This document shows, in pieces, positions 11,104-21,155 of a DNA stretch of 64,000 bases. The notes beneath the pieces were generated by a model. That model saw only the letters and a program-made list of their open reading frames with translations, made no database searches and had not been told where the DNA came from. The stretch covers positions 221,986 through 285,985 of the forward strand of contig JAPJBO010000211.1 of the NCBI GenBank assembly GCA_030068145.1. The letters run 5' to 3'. This DNA comes from Diplonema papillatum. Its lineage: Eukaryota > Euglenozoa > Diplonemea > Diplonemida > Diplonemidae. Position 1 is the stretch's first letter. Each line of letters begins with the position of its first letter. The position numbers and the translations under genes are program-made.

Positions 11104-12120
11104 ATGTCGTTCCGCCACCTGTCAGCAGCGTCGATGGCGTTCCTCGCGGTCTGGCTCGTGGCTTCGCGCCTGTTCTGGCAGAAGGTCGCCCTCGACGGCC
11201 TCACGACCGTCGCCGCCGCAACGGCGCCCCCCCGGCGCATCCGCCCGCCGCCCCGCCCCGCCGTCTCCGCCACGCCCGAGCCGGCGCCCGCCCCCTCCGA
11301 CGCAGCTACCGCCTGCACCCACGTCTGCCCCGACTGCACGACGAGCCCCCGGGAAACAGCCGCGCTGGGCGAAGCGCTCCCGCCGGTGTCGGAGGTCCGG
11401 CGCAACCTCGACCAGCTTGACGCGGCGGCGCTGCGGTATCAAAGCTGTTTTTCGGGCGTCAAAGCGAAGCAACGGGCGGCCAAAGGCCCCATGGGCTCCG
11501 AGGCCCGCCGCAAGTTCTGGATAGACCTCGGGTCGAGGCAACTCGACGTGACCGGCAACTTCGAAAGGCTGTACCCGAAAGCTCGACAGTTCTCGAAGCA
11601 CGCGTTCGAACCGGACCCGGCCTTCGCCTCCGTCTACGCCGGTCGCCCGCAGGTGCACTACCACCCTTACGCGGTGAGCACACGCAACGAGACGCTGGTG
11701 CTGAGCAGCCAGGACGTCGGCTCGTCGATCGTCGCTTCCTCGAAAGAGGCGAAGCGGCACGGCGTTCCGGTCCGCACGATCAACTGGGCGGAGTGGCTAC
11801 GGCAGACGGTGACGGAGAGGGACTTCGTCGTCGTCAAAATGGACGTCGAGTCCGCCGAATTCGGCGTCCTCAACCACCTCGTCCAGTCCGGCGCGATCAC
11901 ACTCATCGACGAGCTGCTGCTGGAGTGCCACTATCGGTCGCGCCGCTCGCGTGTCCTGGTCACCACTGATCCCTCGGACGAAGCTCCGGTGACACGCAAC
12001 GAGTGCAAGAGCCTCGTGCACAGCCTGGAGCTTCTCGGAATAGTCGCCGTCAACTGGTCGAAGAAGAACTACTGGGCCGACGTCTATGCGAAGGCGCACG
12101 GTGGGTTCCAAGCGTCGTAA
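11104..12120 (+). CDS. FkbM-type methyltransferase-like membrane protein
   Basis: Predicted 338-residue type II membrane protein. A hydrophobic anchor (MAFLAVWLVASRLFW, residues ~11-25) is followed by a Pro/Ala-rich stem (~35-70) and a luminal domain. The domain has the layout of FkbM-like SAM-dependent methyltransferases: FWIDLGSRQLDVTGNF (motif I region, ~138-153), FEPDPAF (~168) and the diagnostic VVKMDVESAEFGVLNHLVQSG block (~248-268), then IDELLLECHY. FkbM proteins methylate hydroxyls on small molecules and glycans; the substrate here is unknown. The ATG at 11104 is the first in frame and gives a good anchor. The last ~210 bases are repeated downstream and an internal part at 9893. No intron is visible. 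Confidence 0.8.
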   Translation: MSFRHLSAASMAFLAVWLVASRLFWQKVALDGLTTVAAATAPPRRIRPPPRPAVSATPEPAPAPSDAATACTHVCPDCTTSPRETAALGEALPPVSEVRRNLDQLDAAALRYQSCFSGVKAKQRAAKGPMGSEARRKFWIDLGSRQLDVTGNFERLYPKARQFSKHAFEPDPAFASVYAGRPQVHYHPYAVSTRNETLVLSSQDVGSSIVASSKEAKRHGVPVRTINWAEWLRQTVTERDFVVVKMDVESAEFGVLNHLVQSGAITLIDELLLECHYRSRRSRVLVTTDPSDEAPVTRNECKSLVHSLELLGIVAVNWSKKNYWADVYAKAHGGFQAS

Positions 12121-13400
12121 CACTTGCGAAGGCGCACGGTGAGTTCCAAGCGTCGTAACACTTGTTTTCCACGTGCGGAGTCATCCATTGGCTTCCGCGT
12201 GTATCGTGAGACTTTGCGACCTACTTTCCAGGGTCCAACTTGGAAACGTTCCGCCACAGTGCGGTTGAGCAGATGTAAAGATGCTGCATCACATGTCATC
12301 GCCTGCTTGTCCGGTGCATGTCTGTCCTTCGTAGTGCCTGTACTGTCTAATTCTCAATTGCTTATCTTCTTACGAGCTGCTGCTGGAGTACCACTTCCGG
12401 GTCGCACCGCTCGCTATCCTGGTCTATTGTGAGACTTTGCGACCTACTTTCCAGGTCCAACTTGGAAACGTTCCGCCACAGTGCGGTTGAGCAGATGTAA
12501 AGATGCTGCATCACACGTCGTCGCCTGCTTGTCCGGTGCATGTCGGTCCTTCGTAGCGCCTGCACTGTCTAACCCTCAATGCTTATCTTCTTCGAGCTGC
12601 TGCTGGAGTGCCACTATCGGTCGCGCCGCTCGCGTGTCCTGGTCACCACTGATCCCTCGGACGAAGCTCCGGTGACACGCAACGAGTGCAAGAGCCTCGT
12701 GCACAGCCTGGAGCTTCTCGGAATAGTCGCCGTCAACTGGTCGAAGAAGAACTACTGGGCCGACGTCTATGCGAAGGCGCACGGTGGGTTCCAAGCGTCG
12801 TAACACTTGCGAAGGCGCACGGTGGGTTCCAAGCGTCGTAACACTTGTTTTCCACGTGCGGAGTCAGCCATTGGCTTCCGCGTGTATCGTGAGACTTTGC
12901 GACCTACTTTCCAGGGTCCAACTTGGAAACGTTCCGCCACAGTGCGGTTGAGCAGATGTAAAGATGCTGCATCACATGTCATCGCCTGCTTGTCCGGTGC
13001 ATGTCTGTCCTTCGTAGTGCCTGTACTGTCTAATTCTCAATTGCTTATCTTCTTACGAGCTGCTGCTGGAGTGCCACTTCCGGGTCGCACCGCTCGCTAT
13101 CCTGGTCTATTGTGAGACTTTGCGACCTACTTTCCAGGTCCAACTTGGAAACCTTCCGCCACAGTGCGGTTGAGCAGATGTAAAGATGCTGCATCACACG
13201 TCGTCGCCTGCTTGTCCGGTGCATGTCGGTCCTTCGTAGCGCCTGCACTGTCTAACCCTCAATGCTTATCTTCTTCGAGCTGCTGCTGGAGTGCCACTTC
13301 CGGTCGCGCCGCTCGCGTCCTGGTCACCACTGATCCCTCGGACGAAGCTCCGGTGACCCGCAACGAGTGCAAGAACGTCGTGCACAGCCTGGAGCTTGTC
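12121..13400 (+). repeat. 683-bp tandem array including FkbM-like 3' ends
   Basis: The stretch beginning gagctgctgctggagtgcca of the FkbM-like gene (near 11909) recurs near 12592 and 13275, about 683 bp apart. The 12592 copy runs in frame to the stop at 12801-12803; the 13275 copy breaks off after GTCGGAATAGT. Shorter degraded copies (gagctgctgctggagtaccac type) occur near 12373 and 13056. Between them lies a ~219-bp flank unit starting gtgagactttgcgacctact, seen near 12207, 12427, 12890 and 13110. Confidence 0.9.
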
Positions 13401-13535
13401 GGAATAGTACTTTCCCGGGTCCAATTTGGAAACGTTCCGCCACAGTGCCGTCTACGGGGATTTTGGGATCGGAACCAGCTGCCGTCAAACTGCCGAAGAA
13501 GAACTAGTGAACTCAGACGCCATGCAACAGTCGTC

Positions 13536-13624
13536 CCGTTTGGCTTTGCGCAGGTTCGTTTTGGTATAAGAACCGCTTGTCGAACCTGCCGAGAAACGAA
13601 GGGGGTCTGTGCAAAGCCAAACAG
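13536..13624. repeat. Foldback repeat
   Basis: The arms gtttggctttgcgcaggttcg (13538) and cgaacctgcc..gtgcaaagccaaac (to ~13622) are inverted copies, with a small unpaired block in the right arm. This could be a small palindromic transposon or hairpin RNA. Confidence 0.7.
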
Positions 13625-14489
13625 TAGCCTTTCAAGACTGAGTGCGTCTTGAGCAGATGAAAGATGCAGCACCACACCTCGTCGCCTGCTTGTCCGGGGC
13701 ATATCTGTCCTCCATAGCACCTGCACTGTCTGCTCATACCCGACCATGCCTCAGGAAAACACTCCCGCGGTCTATGCAGTGGTCCTGATGCCGATCGATT
13801 TGGAGCAACAGGCACGTCCCAGACTGACCAAAAAGTCCTATCGACCTTGGCCCGTTGCATTACCGTTTTTTGGACTCTGAGTTGCCAAAGCAACTGCCGA
13901 GTCATCGGAGTGCGATGCTTCGAACACACACTCGGTACTGCCGGCGCGAAGCGAGCCGAGCAGGTAGCGCCGCCGTGGTACGCTCTGCCGCGCGCAGGCG
14001 GCCATCCGCGTGGCTGCGTCACCTCCGGAACGGCTCACCCCTAGTCTTCGTTTCTGAGGTTCCACCCCGAAAACGAAAGACTGGGAGATCGTCCCGCCTC
14101 GAAAACGAGGACTAGGAGATTGTCCCACCTCGAAAACGAAGACTGGAAGATTGTCAGATTGTCCCCGGGCTTGAGGTCCTCGGTGGGGCTTCGTTGCGTG
14201 GCCGGCGGCTTGCCCGATCTGTCTATGTGCGGCTCGTCCGCAGCTGTTAACCCGTTTCACTTACACACGCAGCAATGCCCTGCTCCCAACTGAGCACGGG
14301 CGCAGTGTCCGCAACTACCTTTTGCCTTTCTTTCCGTTTGCTTCGTTTTCGACGTCGCCGCACGGCCGTCACGGTAGTAGTGTAGAAATGAGCACACGCG
14401 AGATTAAGCACCTGGCTTTGTGCATAAAAATACTCGCGCGGAGGCTTGCGGCTGTAGGGCTTTCCCCCCCGCGACGGATTCGCCTGAGC
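13625..14489. other. Non-coding stretch with a 32-bp triplicate
   Basis: At 14063-14160 the phrase cctcgaaaacgaggactagg / agattgtccc is repeated about three times. Nothing else is recognised. Confidence 0.5.
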
Positions 14490-14860
14490 TCTCGTAGCTT
14501 GGGTGGTCCCAACGACTGCTCGCCCAGTGCCTGACAAACCAGACTCGCACCGCTGTTCTGCCTTATGTGCCCGTGGTTTAAGGACCGAAACACGGCGCGG
14601 ATGGGACATCGTGGTTGCACTTCTTGTTTTGCATAAGCGCCAGCTTGGAAGGAAACGCTCGACGAAGCTTCCAGACAAAGAACCGAAGGGATTCCAAGTG
14701 CTGCGACTACCGAACACGCGTTCAACGGATGAGAGGCCATGCGGGTCTACTATCCGACAAGACACACAAACACAACACAAACACACGGTGGTGTAAGCGA
14801 AGAACAAAACAGATTGTGTTCGGAGTGTAATTTCCCCCCTACTACTACATTTCCTCCATG
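14490..14860 (+). repeat. Family H fragment followed by family A element
   Basis: 14490-14610 matches family H (aggaccgaaacacggcgcgg). From 14634 a family A copy starts gcgccagcttggaaggaaac and continues through gtggtgtaagcgaagaaca to about 14860, where its right end is lost. Confidence 0.75.
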
Positions 14861-14929
14861 TGAGTAAAAGCAGTGCAAATGCCGTGATAAAGGTTTATCG
14901 TGTCACATGCACACAGAGGGCTGTACTGT

Positions 14930-15602
14930 GTTACCCATGGTTAAACTCAATGCGCACACACACAACACAAGGAATCCGCCCATGTGAAGAATAGCAAATG
15001 CCGTCACGCGGCGGGGATGGGTGGGGGGGGCACCGAGCGTGCCTGCAGGGGAGGTGGGCGTCGGAAAGGACGCGCCCCGGCTCGATGAGGGACCACGTGG
15101 TGCGCGAGCGGTGCCGGGAGCTGTGGGCCTCCGGCGCCACGCCGACCGCGGATCAGCTGGCCGAGGTCGAGGTGGCCCTCCGGCGGGCCGGCTACGACAA
15201 CGACTTGGTGCTCTCGCGGGCAACGACAGGAAAATCTGGGCATTTAGTGGCGGGCGTAAGCGTTCAACGAAATTTGCCCACTTTGTAGTTGTATCCCCTT
15301 CAGCCTTCTCCGCAGTAAGCACAAGGTAGCCCCTCGAGTACTCTACGCATACCCTACTGCATCTGATGATCAAGCTTTGTCATGTCACACTCACACTGAA
15401 CAGCCGACCACAGAATATTCGGAAACTTTCCGTCCAGTTCCTGGGGGGTTAAGACCGTGCTGGACTAGTATCGTGCTTGGAATAGTATGCACTCGTGTCG
15501 TTTCTCACCGCGTTTCTGCTTTGAGCCACGGACCAGCAGAATCGTGAACCTGAGTGCCTTGTCTGCAGACAGCACACTGGACTGTACTGTACTCCGCGTC
15601 AG
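14930..15602 (+). pseudogene. Truncated PPR-gene copy 1 with family B half-element
   Basis: Repeats the 5' flank and first ~190 coding bases of the PPR gene (ATG context at 15086; MRDHVVRERCRELWASGATP) up to gcgggca at 15223, where homology to the gene stops. It is joined directly to the 3' half of a family B element (aaaatctgggcatttagtgg to about 15345) and then to 250 bp of unique spacer. Here the donor-like site reads caggaaaat, mutated from caggtaaat. Confidence 0.9.
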
Positions 15603-16268
15603 GTGTTATCTGTTAAATTTCATACACACAAACACAAGGAATCTGCCCATGTGAAGAATAGCAAATGCCGTCATGCGGCGGGGATTGGTGGGGCGGCACC
15701 GAGCGTGCCTGCAGGGGAGGTGGGCGTCGGAAAGGACGCGCCCCGGCTCGATGAGGGACCACCTGGTGCGCGAGCGGTGCCGGGAGCTGTGGGCCTCCGG
15801 CGCCACGCCGACCGCGGATCAGCTGGCCGAGGTCGAGGTGGCCCTCCGGCGGGCCGGCTACGACAACGACTTGGTGCTCTCGCGGGCAACGACAGGTAAA
15901 TCTGGGCATTTAGTGGCGGGCGTAAGCGTTCAACGAAATTTGCCCACTTTGTAGTTGTATCCCCTTCAGCCTTCTCCGAAGTAAGCACAAGGCAGCCCCT
16001 CGAGTACTCTACGCATACCCTACTGCATCTGATGATCAAGCTTTGTCATGTCACACTCACACTGAACAGCCGACCACAGAATATTCGGAAACTTTCCGTC
16101 CAGTTCCTGGGGGGTTAAGACCGTGCTGGACTAGTATCGTGCTTGGAATAGTATGCACTCGTGTCGTTTCTCACCGCGTTTCTGCTTTGAGCCACGGACC
16201 AGCAGAATCGTGAACCTGAGTGCCTTGTCTGCAGACAGCACACTGGACTGTACTGTACTCCGCGTCAG
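15603..16268 (+). pseudogene. Truncated PPR-gene copy 2 with family B half-element
   Basis: Nearly identical to copy 1 with a 666-bp period (ccgtcatgcg at 15668 and 16334). The coding fragment ends at the same gcgggca. It is followed by acgacaggtaaatctgggca, so an intact CAG|GTAAAT donor-like site lies seven bases after the break. The family B right end is at about 16000. Confidence 0.9.
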
Positions 16269-16338
16269 GTGTTATCTGTTAAATTTCATACACACAAACA
16301 CAAGGAATCTGCCCATGTGAAGAATAGCAAATGCCGTC

Positions 16339-17310
16339 ATGCGGCGGGGATTGGTGGGGCGGCACCGAGCGTGCCTGCAGGGGAGGTGGGCGTCGGAAAG
16401 GACGCGCCCCGGCTCGATGAGGGACCACCTGGTGCGCGAGCGGTGCCGGGAGCTGTGGGCCTCCGGCGCCACGCCGACCGCGGATCAGCTGGCCGAGGTC
16501 GAGGTGGCCCTCCGGCGGGCCGGCTACGACAACGACTTGGTGCTCTCGCGGGCAGTCGCCCAGTGGCACGCCCGGACGTGGGGATGGGGCCCGGAACACC
16601 GTTCGGAGCATTTGCGGCTCCTTGCGGGGTTCGAAGACGTGTGCGAGGCGGCGCTGGAGTGCTTCGAGATGATCGAAGGGAAGGGCCCTGCCGAGTACGT
16701 CCTGGCCATGCGCGCTTGCCCCGACTACCAAACGGCCCACAAGCTGCTCTGCCGGATGGAGGCCGCCGGGTACCCACCGGACGTGTCGTGCTTCGAAGCT
16801 CTGATGAAGAGCTGCGCCCGCGGCAAAGACGTCAGCACCGCCCTTTCGCTCCTCCGCGCCATGGCCGCCGCCGCCGTTCCGCCCACTGCCGGCTGCTACG
16901 AAGAAGTCGCCGCCGCCGCCGTCGCCTGCCTCCGCGTCGATGCACTTCTCGATGCCTACCGACGCTCCCGGGAGGTGTCCCCGCCCAGCGATCGAATGTG
17001 CCGGCTGCTGATGCTCTCCACGACTCTGCCTGGGGGTGGGGGTCTTCCCATATCCGTCGCCGAAGCTGCGTTTGATGAGGTCGTGCGGTCGAATAACAAG
17101 GCAACGCCGCTCACGTACCAGACCATGCTCGGAGTGTACGAGCACCACGGCTGCGAGGTGAAGGCCGAAGCCCTCCGCCTTCGCATGCAAAGGATGCGGG
17201 TGCCAGACAGGGAAAACTTGAAGAAGGTGAACCAGCCGATAACGTGGACGGGAGCCAGCAAGTGGGATGACTGCCTGAAACACTGCGAACGGCCGCCCAA
17301 CCCGCCGTGA
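16339..17310 (+). CDS. Pentatricopeptide-repeat (PPR) protein
   Basis: 323 codons. Helical hairpins of PPR type are seen at AEYVLAMRACPDYQTAHKLLCRMEAAGYPPD, VSCFEALMKSCARGKDVSTALSLLRAMAAAAVPPT, AGCYEEVAAAAVACLRVDALLDAYRRSREV and LTYQTMLGVYEHHGCEVKAEALRLRMQRMRVPD. PPR proteins bind organellar RNA and act in its processing or stability. The ATG at 16339 opens the frame, but a later ATG (16417, MRDHLVRERC) may be the real start because the intervening residues look like translated flank. No clear targeting peptide is seen, so organelle is unknown. The 5' part exists as two upstream copies, and a short internal part (atgctctccacgactctgcc) recurs at 17381. Confidence 0.7.
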   Translation: MRRGLVGRHRACLQGRWASERTRPGSMRDHLVRERCRELWASGATPTADQLAEVEVALRRAGYDNDLVLSRAVAQWHARTWGWGPEHRSEHLRLLAGFEDVCEAALECFEMIEGKGPAEYVLAMRACPDYQTAHKLLCRMEAAGYPPDVSCFEALMKSCARGKDVSTALSLLRAMAAAAVPPTAGCYEEVAAAAVACLRVDALLDAYRRSREVSPPSDRMCRLLMLSTTLPGGGGLPISVAEAAFDEVVRSNNKATPLTYQTMLGVYEHHGCEVKAEALRLRMQRMRVPDRENLKKVNQPITWTGASKWDDCLKHCERPPNPP

Positions 17311-17564
17311 GGTGGAGGACTTCAAAGGGGTCATTGAAAAGGTATCGTGACACCTCCACAAACTTGTCGGCAGCAAACGTTGATGCTCTCCACGACTCTG
17401 CCTGGGAGTCTTCCAATAGCAGTCGTCGAAGCCACGTTGCCAACAGTGAACGTACAATTCGAAGCAGCTTCCTGTATCCGCTCGCACGGCAGTCCGCAGT
17501 GGGCGCGGAAGTTTCCCACCTGTTTTCCCCTTCTGTCCTTTTTTGCAACCTGCGCCATCCGCCA
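17311..17564 (+). repeat. Fragment duplicate of PPR internal segment
   Basis: atgctctccacgactctgcc plus the following tgggagtcttccaatagc..gtcgtcgaagcc mirrors 17009-17070 of the PPR gene with small deletions. The remainder is unassigned. Confidence 0.7.
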
Positions 17565-17872
17565 AGTAGCAGTGCGCACAGCGAGACTGTCTTCTTGCCA
17601 CCTGTAGACATCCGCCCATGTGCGCCACTAGGGGGCGGTGGTAAGCACAGCGAGACTGTCGACTTGCAACCTGCGGCCATCCGCCAATGTGCGCCACTAA
17701 TCAGTAGCGGTGGTGAGCACAGCAAGACTGACCATTTGCAACCTGCGGCCATCCGCCAATGTGCGCCACTAATAGGTAGCGGTGGTGAGCACAGCAAGAC
17801 TGACCATTTGCAACCTGCGGCCATCCGCCAAGTGCTATGCGCCACTAAGTAGCGGCGAGCACAGCGGCACCA
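17565..17872. repeat. 72-bp tandem repeat, about four copies
   Basis: Unit includes gcacagcaagactgaccatt, tgcaacctgcggccatccgc and caatgtgcgccactaa. The first and last copies are degenerate. Confidence 0.9.
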
Positions 17873-18140
17873 GCCAGTCCGATCCCCACCTCTCCTGATG
17901 GGTCAACTACGTATGAAACGAATTGACGGACACGTGAAAAGAGACTGGCATTCCCCGCAAACCCTGAGTAGACTACTACTAGGCATGACTCAGAGAAACG
18001 TCGACTAGAAATGAGTACGAATGGCATGCCACATGCTCGGACAAAGAACATGGACGGACTGCAAAGGACACCGCTTTTTGTTCAGTGCAAACATTCGCGC
18101 GCACAGTTGCGGGGGCGTGGAGGGCAGGGGAAACTTCCAT

Positions 18141-19385
18141 ATGGCGTCCTTGTTCTGGCAACCGGGAGGCGCGGGCAGGTGGCAAAAGGAGCCCGCGGAG
18201 CGGGAGTACAAGGAGGCGCAGTACCCGATGAGCCGCGAAAATAGGGACGTGGCCGGACGGGTAGTCGCGATGCTGTGCCAGGCGGCCGAGGGCCTCTCCG
18301 CCGCACCCCAGGGGAAGGCGGGGCGAAAGGTCCCGAAAGACCCGAAAAAGCAGCAGCCCGACACCGCGCAGACAGCCCTGAGCATCTACCTCGGCGAAGC
18401 CTCCCTAGTGGCCTGCTTGACCCGCATCGACTGGTTCTCGTCCTGGGCCGGGTTCGAAGTGGAGCTCCTCTCTTTGCACATCCGCTGCATCAGAAATACA
18501 CGCTCGTCCCTGTCTCCCCCGCCTTCCGGCGCGTCGAAAGCGCTCACTTCCAGCGAATCGGTAGCGGCGAACCTTGCACTCCTCTCTCGGCACCTCATCA
18601 AAGCCATCCCCGCCTTCATCGAAGCCGGCTCCGCCCCGGTTCAGTTGGCCTCTCCTTTCGTCCAGCGACTCTGCAACGGCGCGGAGCCTGCGCCCCATAG
18701 CAGCGACAGCTGCCCGCCCGTGGCCAACGCAGCTGCGATTGATTCCCGGCAGTTAGCGTGCGTCGAGGCTTTGATTGAGATGGACGTGACGTCTGTTTTC
18801 TGCTCCGGGACTTGCGAGCGGGAAGATGTCACGCCGCGTCCTGTGTATTTGGACACGGTCAGGGCCAGGGTGCTGCGAGGGGACTACTACGCAGGTCCAG
18901 TCGACTTCGCCATGGACCTCCATGCGGTGTTCACCAGCGCGCTGCTGCGGCTGCCCGAGGGAGGTGAAGACCATACCCTCGCAGGGGCGCTGCTGGCGAA
19001 GCTGGAGAGCCCGGGGATCCACTCTTTCGGTGGGCCAGACTCGCAGCTGTTTCACGCGGCCGGCGCGGTTCCTTTGCTCTCGGAAGCGGACGCGAGGCGG
19101 TGCAGGCTTGTGCTCGCGGAAGTGAAGGCCATCGACAGCGGGCACCACTTCCACCGGCCGGCCCACGACTGCACGGCGGCCCGCGCGTGTCTTCCCGACG
19201 ACCTGCAAGTCGCCGAGGTGAAGCTGTCCGTGGGGCTGTACGCGTCTCCCCTGGAGTTCATGGAGGACGTCACCGCCATCTTCACGCAGCACCTCAGCAG
19301 GCCGATCGACGGACCTGCGTTCCAAGACGCGTGCGCTGTAGCAGGCAGACTCCCAGCTATCTTCGCCAGCCAGGGCATCACGTAG
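18141..19385 (+). CDS. Protein with two bromodomain-like modules
   Basis: About 414 residues from the ATG at 18141 (MASLFWQPGG); an upstream in-frame ATG at 18021 is possible but gives a low-complexity extension. The central module reads YLDTVRARVLRGDYYAGPVDFAMDLHAVFTSAL. The C-terminal module reads CRLVLAEVKAID..FHRP.., then VKLSVGLYASPLEFMEDVTAIFTQHL and AFQDACAVAGRLPAIF. Both have the spacing of bromodomain helices B and C (kl..g.Y.s..eF..Dv..iF), and the last shows the usual closing helix. Bromodomains read acetyl-lysine on chromatin. The acetyl-lysine Asn is not obvious in either module, so binding is uncertain. The final ~260 coding bases are duplicated downstream. Confidence 0.7.
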   Translation: MASLFWQPGGAGRWQKEPAEREYKEAQYPMSRENRDVAGRVVAMLCQAAEGLSAAPQGKAGRKVPKDPKKQQPDTAQTALSIYLGEASLVACLTRIDWFSSWAGFEVELLSLHIRCIRNTRSSLSPPPSGASKALTSSESVAANLALLSRHLIKAIPAFIEAGSAPVQLASPFVQRLCNGAEPAPHSSDSCPPVANAAAIDSRQLACVEALIEMDVTSVFCSGTCEREDVTPRPVYLDTVRARVLRGDYYAGPVDFAMDLHAVFTSALLRLPEGGEDHTLAGALLAKLESPGIHSFGGPDSQLFHAAGAVPLLSEADARRCRLVLAEVKAIDSGHHFHRPAHDCTAARACLPDDLQVAEVKLSVGLYASPLEFMEDVTAIFTQHLSRPIDGPAFQDACAVAGRLPAIFASQGIT

Positions 19386-19508
19386 TGGGAACCTGTTGAC
19401 GGTTCCCGTTGGCCGCTGCGTTCGCCTCCTTGCCGGTCACGGGCGCACAGGATCAGAATGAAAGCCCTGAGTAGTAGGCGTTTGTTGTGCTTTCGGCTGC
19501 CGGCATCG

Positions 19509-19800
19509 GCGCATCGACGGCGGGCACCACTTCCACCGGCCGGCCCACGACTGCACGGCGGCCCGCGCGTGTCTTCCCGACGGCCTGCAAGTCGCCGAGG
19601 TGAAGCTGTCCGTGGGGCTGTACGTGTCTCCCCTGGGGTTCATGGAGGACGTCACCGCCATCTTCGCGCAGCACCTCAGCAGGCCGATCGACGGACCCGC
19701 GTTCCAAGACGCGTGCGCTGTAGCAGGCAGACTCCCAGCTATCTTCGCCAGCCAAGGCATCACGTAGTGGGAACCTGTTGACGGTTCCCGTTGGCCGTTG
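19509..19800 (+). pseudogene. Duplicated 3' end of the bromodomain gene
   Basis: Repeats 19127-19420 with a few substitutions (for example ACTTCC..CGGCCTGCAAGTC), starting inside the last module at gcatcgacggcgggcacca and including the stop and the gggaacctgttgacggttcc hairpin of the 3' flank. It has no start and is probably not expressed. Confidence 0.9.
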
Positions 19801-20480
19801 TTCGGGTGCCTTATTTGCACGCCGTCTCAAGCACGTTCCAAGACGCGTGTGCCGTGGTAGGCTCTGTTCACGAGGACTGGGGCTTTGGAGATGAAGAGAT
19901 TCCTTCATTACCACGGTTCATAGAGCACAGGTCCTGATGCGAGGGGTTTATCCCAGCCTTCTGAATACCAGCCCAACGCTGATGCCCAGCAAGGTTTAGT
20001 CCCGCAACAGAGCGAAGCGATGCCTCTCGTTTCACCTTTCGGCACGGCTGTGCTATGCTTGCTCCCTACGGACGCTAGCGCCGGCCAGGCATTGCGTGTC
20101 GCAGCCGTTTGGTTAGTATTGACGAGTGGCTACACCCCTCGCCCGGGGCGTCGGCATGCAGACAGCCTCTTCCAGTGCAGGCGCGTTCTATGAAAGAAAG
20201 AAAGCAACACCAGCTCGCTGGTAGTACCGGCGAGTGAACTGTCCAGAGCCCACGCAAGCTTTGCAGGGCAGGCAGGCGTGATGGGCTTCGAAGAAGAGAA
20301 TCAGATGGAGCATTCCGTGCCATCCATCAACCTGAGGGAATGCGTCTCCCCCTTTGCACTGGACCAACACGCCGTGTTGTATTACCTGCAGCTGTCACCC
20401 GTTTATTTGTGACTCGTCACCTAGCTTGCGCGTCACCGAACCGGTCCCGATTTACTGCAAACTCGGATGTTTTGCCCGTG
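19801..20480. repeat. Spacer with one family F element
   Basis: A family F copy lies at about 20025-20130 (gatgcctctcgtttcacctt, gacgctagcgccggccaggc, attgcgtgtcgcagccg). Other copies are at 44.3, 44.5, 51.2 and 53.9 kb. No gene recognised. Confidence 0.6.
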
Positions 20481-20484
20481 GCCC

Positions 20485-20815
20485 GTGTGTCAGACTGCCT
20501 CGTGTTGCCTTTGTGCTCTGCGCTCACACCATTCATACCAAATACACAGCAATGCAGACTGCCTGTGTTACCCCTGTGCTCTGCGCTAATATCCATACTT
20601 AATAGGCAGCAACGCAACCTGTGTGGTTTCACTGCCTCGTGTTACCTGTGTACTCTGCGCTCACAACGTTCGTACCGAGGAAGCAGCAATGCAGACTGCC
20701 TGTATTACCCCTGTGCTCTGCGCGAACCTCCATACCTAGTAGTTAGCAATGCAAACAGAGTGGTCCGACTGCCTCGTGTAGATGTTGTGCTCTGCGCTCA
20801 CCCTCATACCTAGTT
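20485..20815. repeat. ~75-bp degenerate tandem repeat
   Basis: gcaatgcagactgcctgtgt, tacccctgtgctctgcgct and a cataccta-like end recur about five times with many changes. Confidence 0.8.
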
Positions 20816-21155
20816 TTCGCCCGTAAAAACAACCGGCCTCCCGCCCGGTGCTCTGTGTAACTGACAGCGATGGCCTCTCATGGCATCAAGTTTTCCTCCA
20901 AGGTGCTGAGTAGAAATGAAAGGCTTGATGCTAGCATCAAATGCTATAAACTATGCGAGACGATATTCTGCCCAAACATCATACTGAGATTCCATCGCCA
21001 GCCTGCATCAAAATAAGCACCGGGCGGCCCATCTGAGAATGTTTTGCCGCAATCCAGCATTTGCCTGCCTTTGCTTGACACAACCGAACGCAGAGAACCT
21101 CTCAGAAGACAACACGGGCGCTTCCCCCGCTACAAGCCAAAACAAGGGGGTTACC
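20816..21155. other. Presumed 5' flank of the PIH1D3-like gene
   Basis: Includes a fragment of dispersed family I (aggcttgatgctagcatcaa near 20922). No TATA-like or initiator element can be assigned with confidence. Confidence 0.35.

Noticed and set aside
16279-17697. 472-codon minus-strand frame opposite the PPR gene
   Set aside because: It spans the PPR CDS and the 72-bp tandem repeat; no domain; explained by codon-position GC bias.
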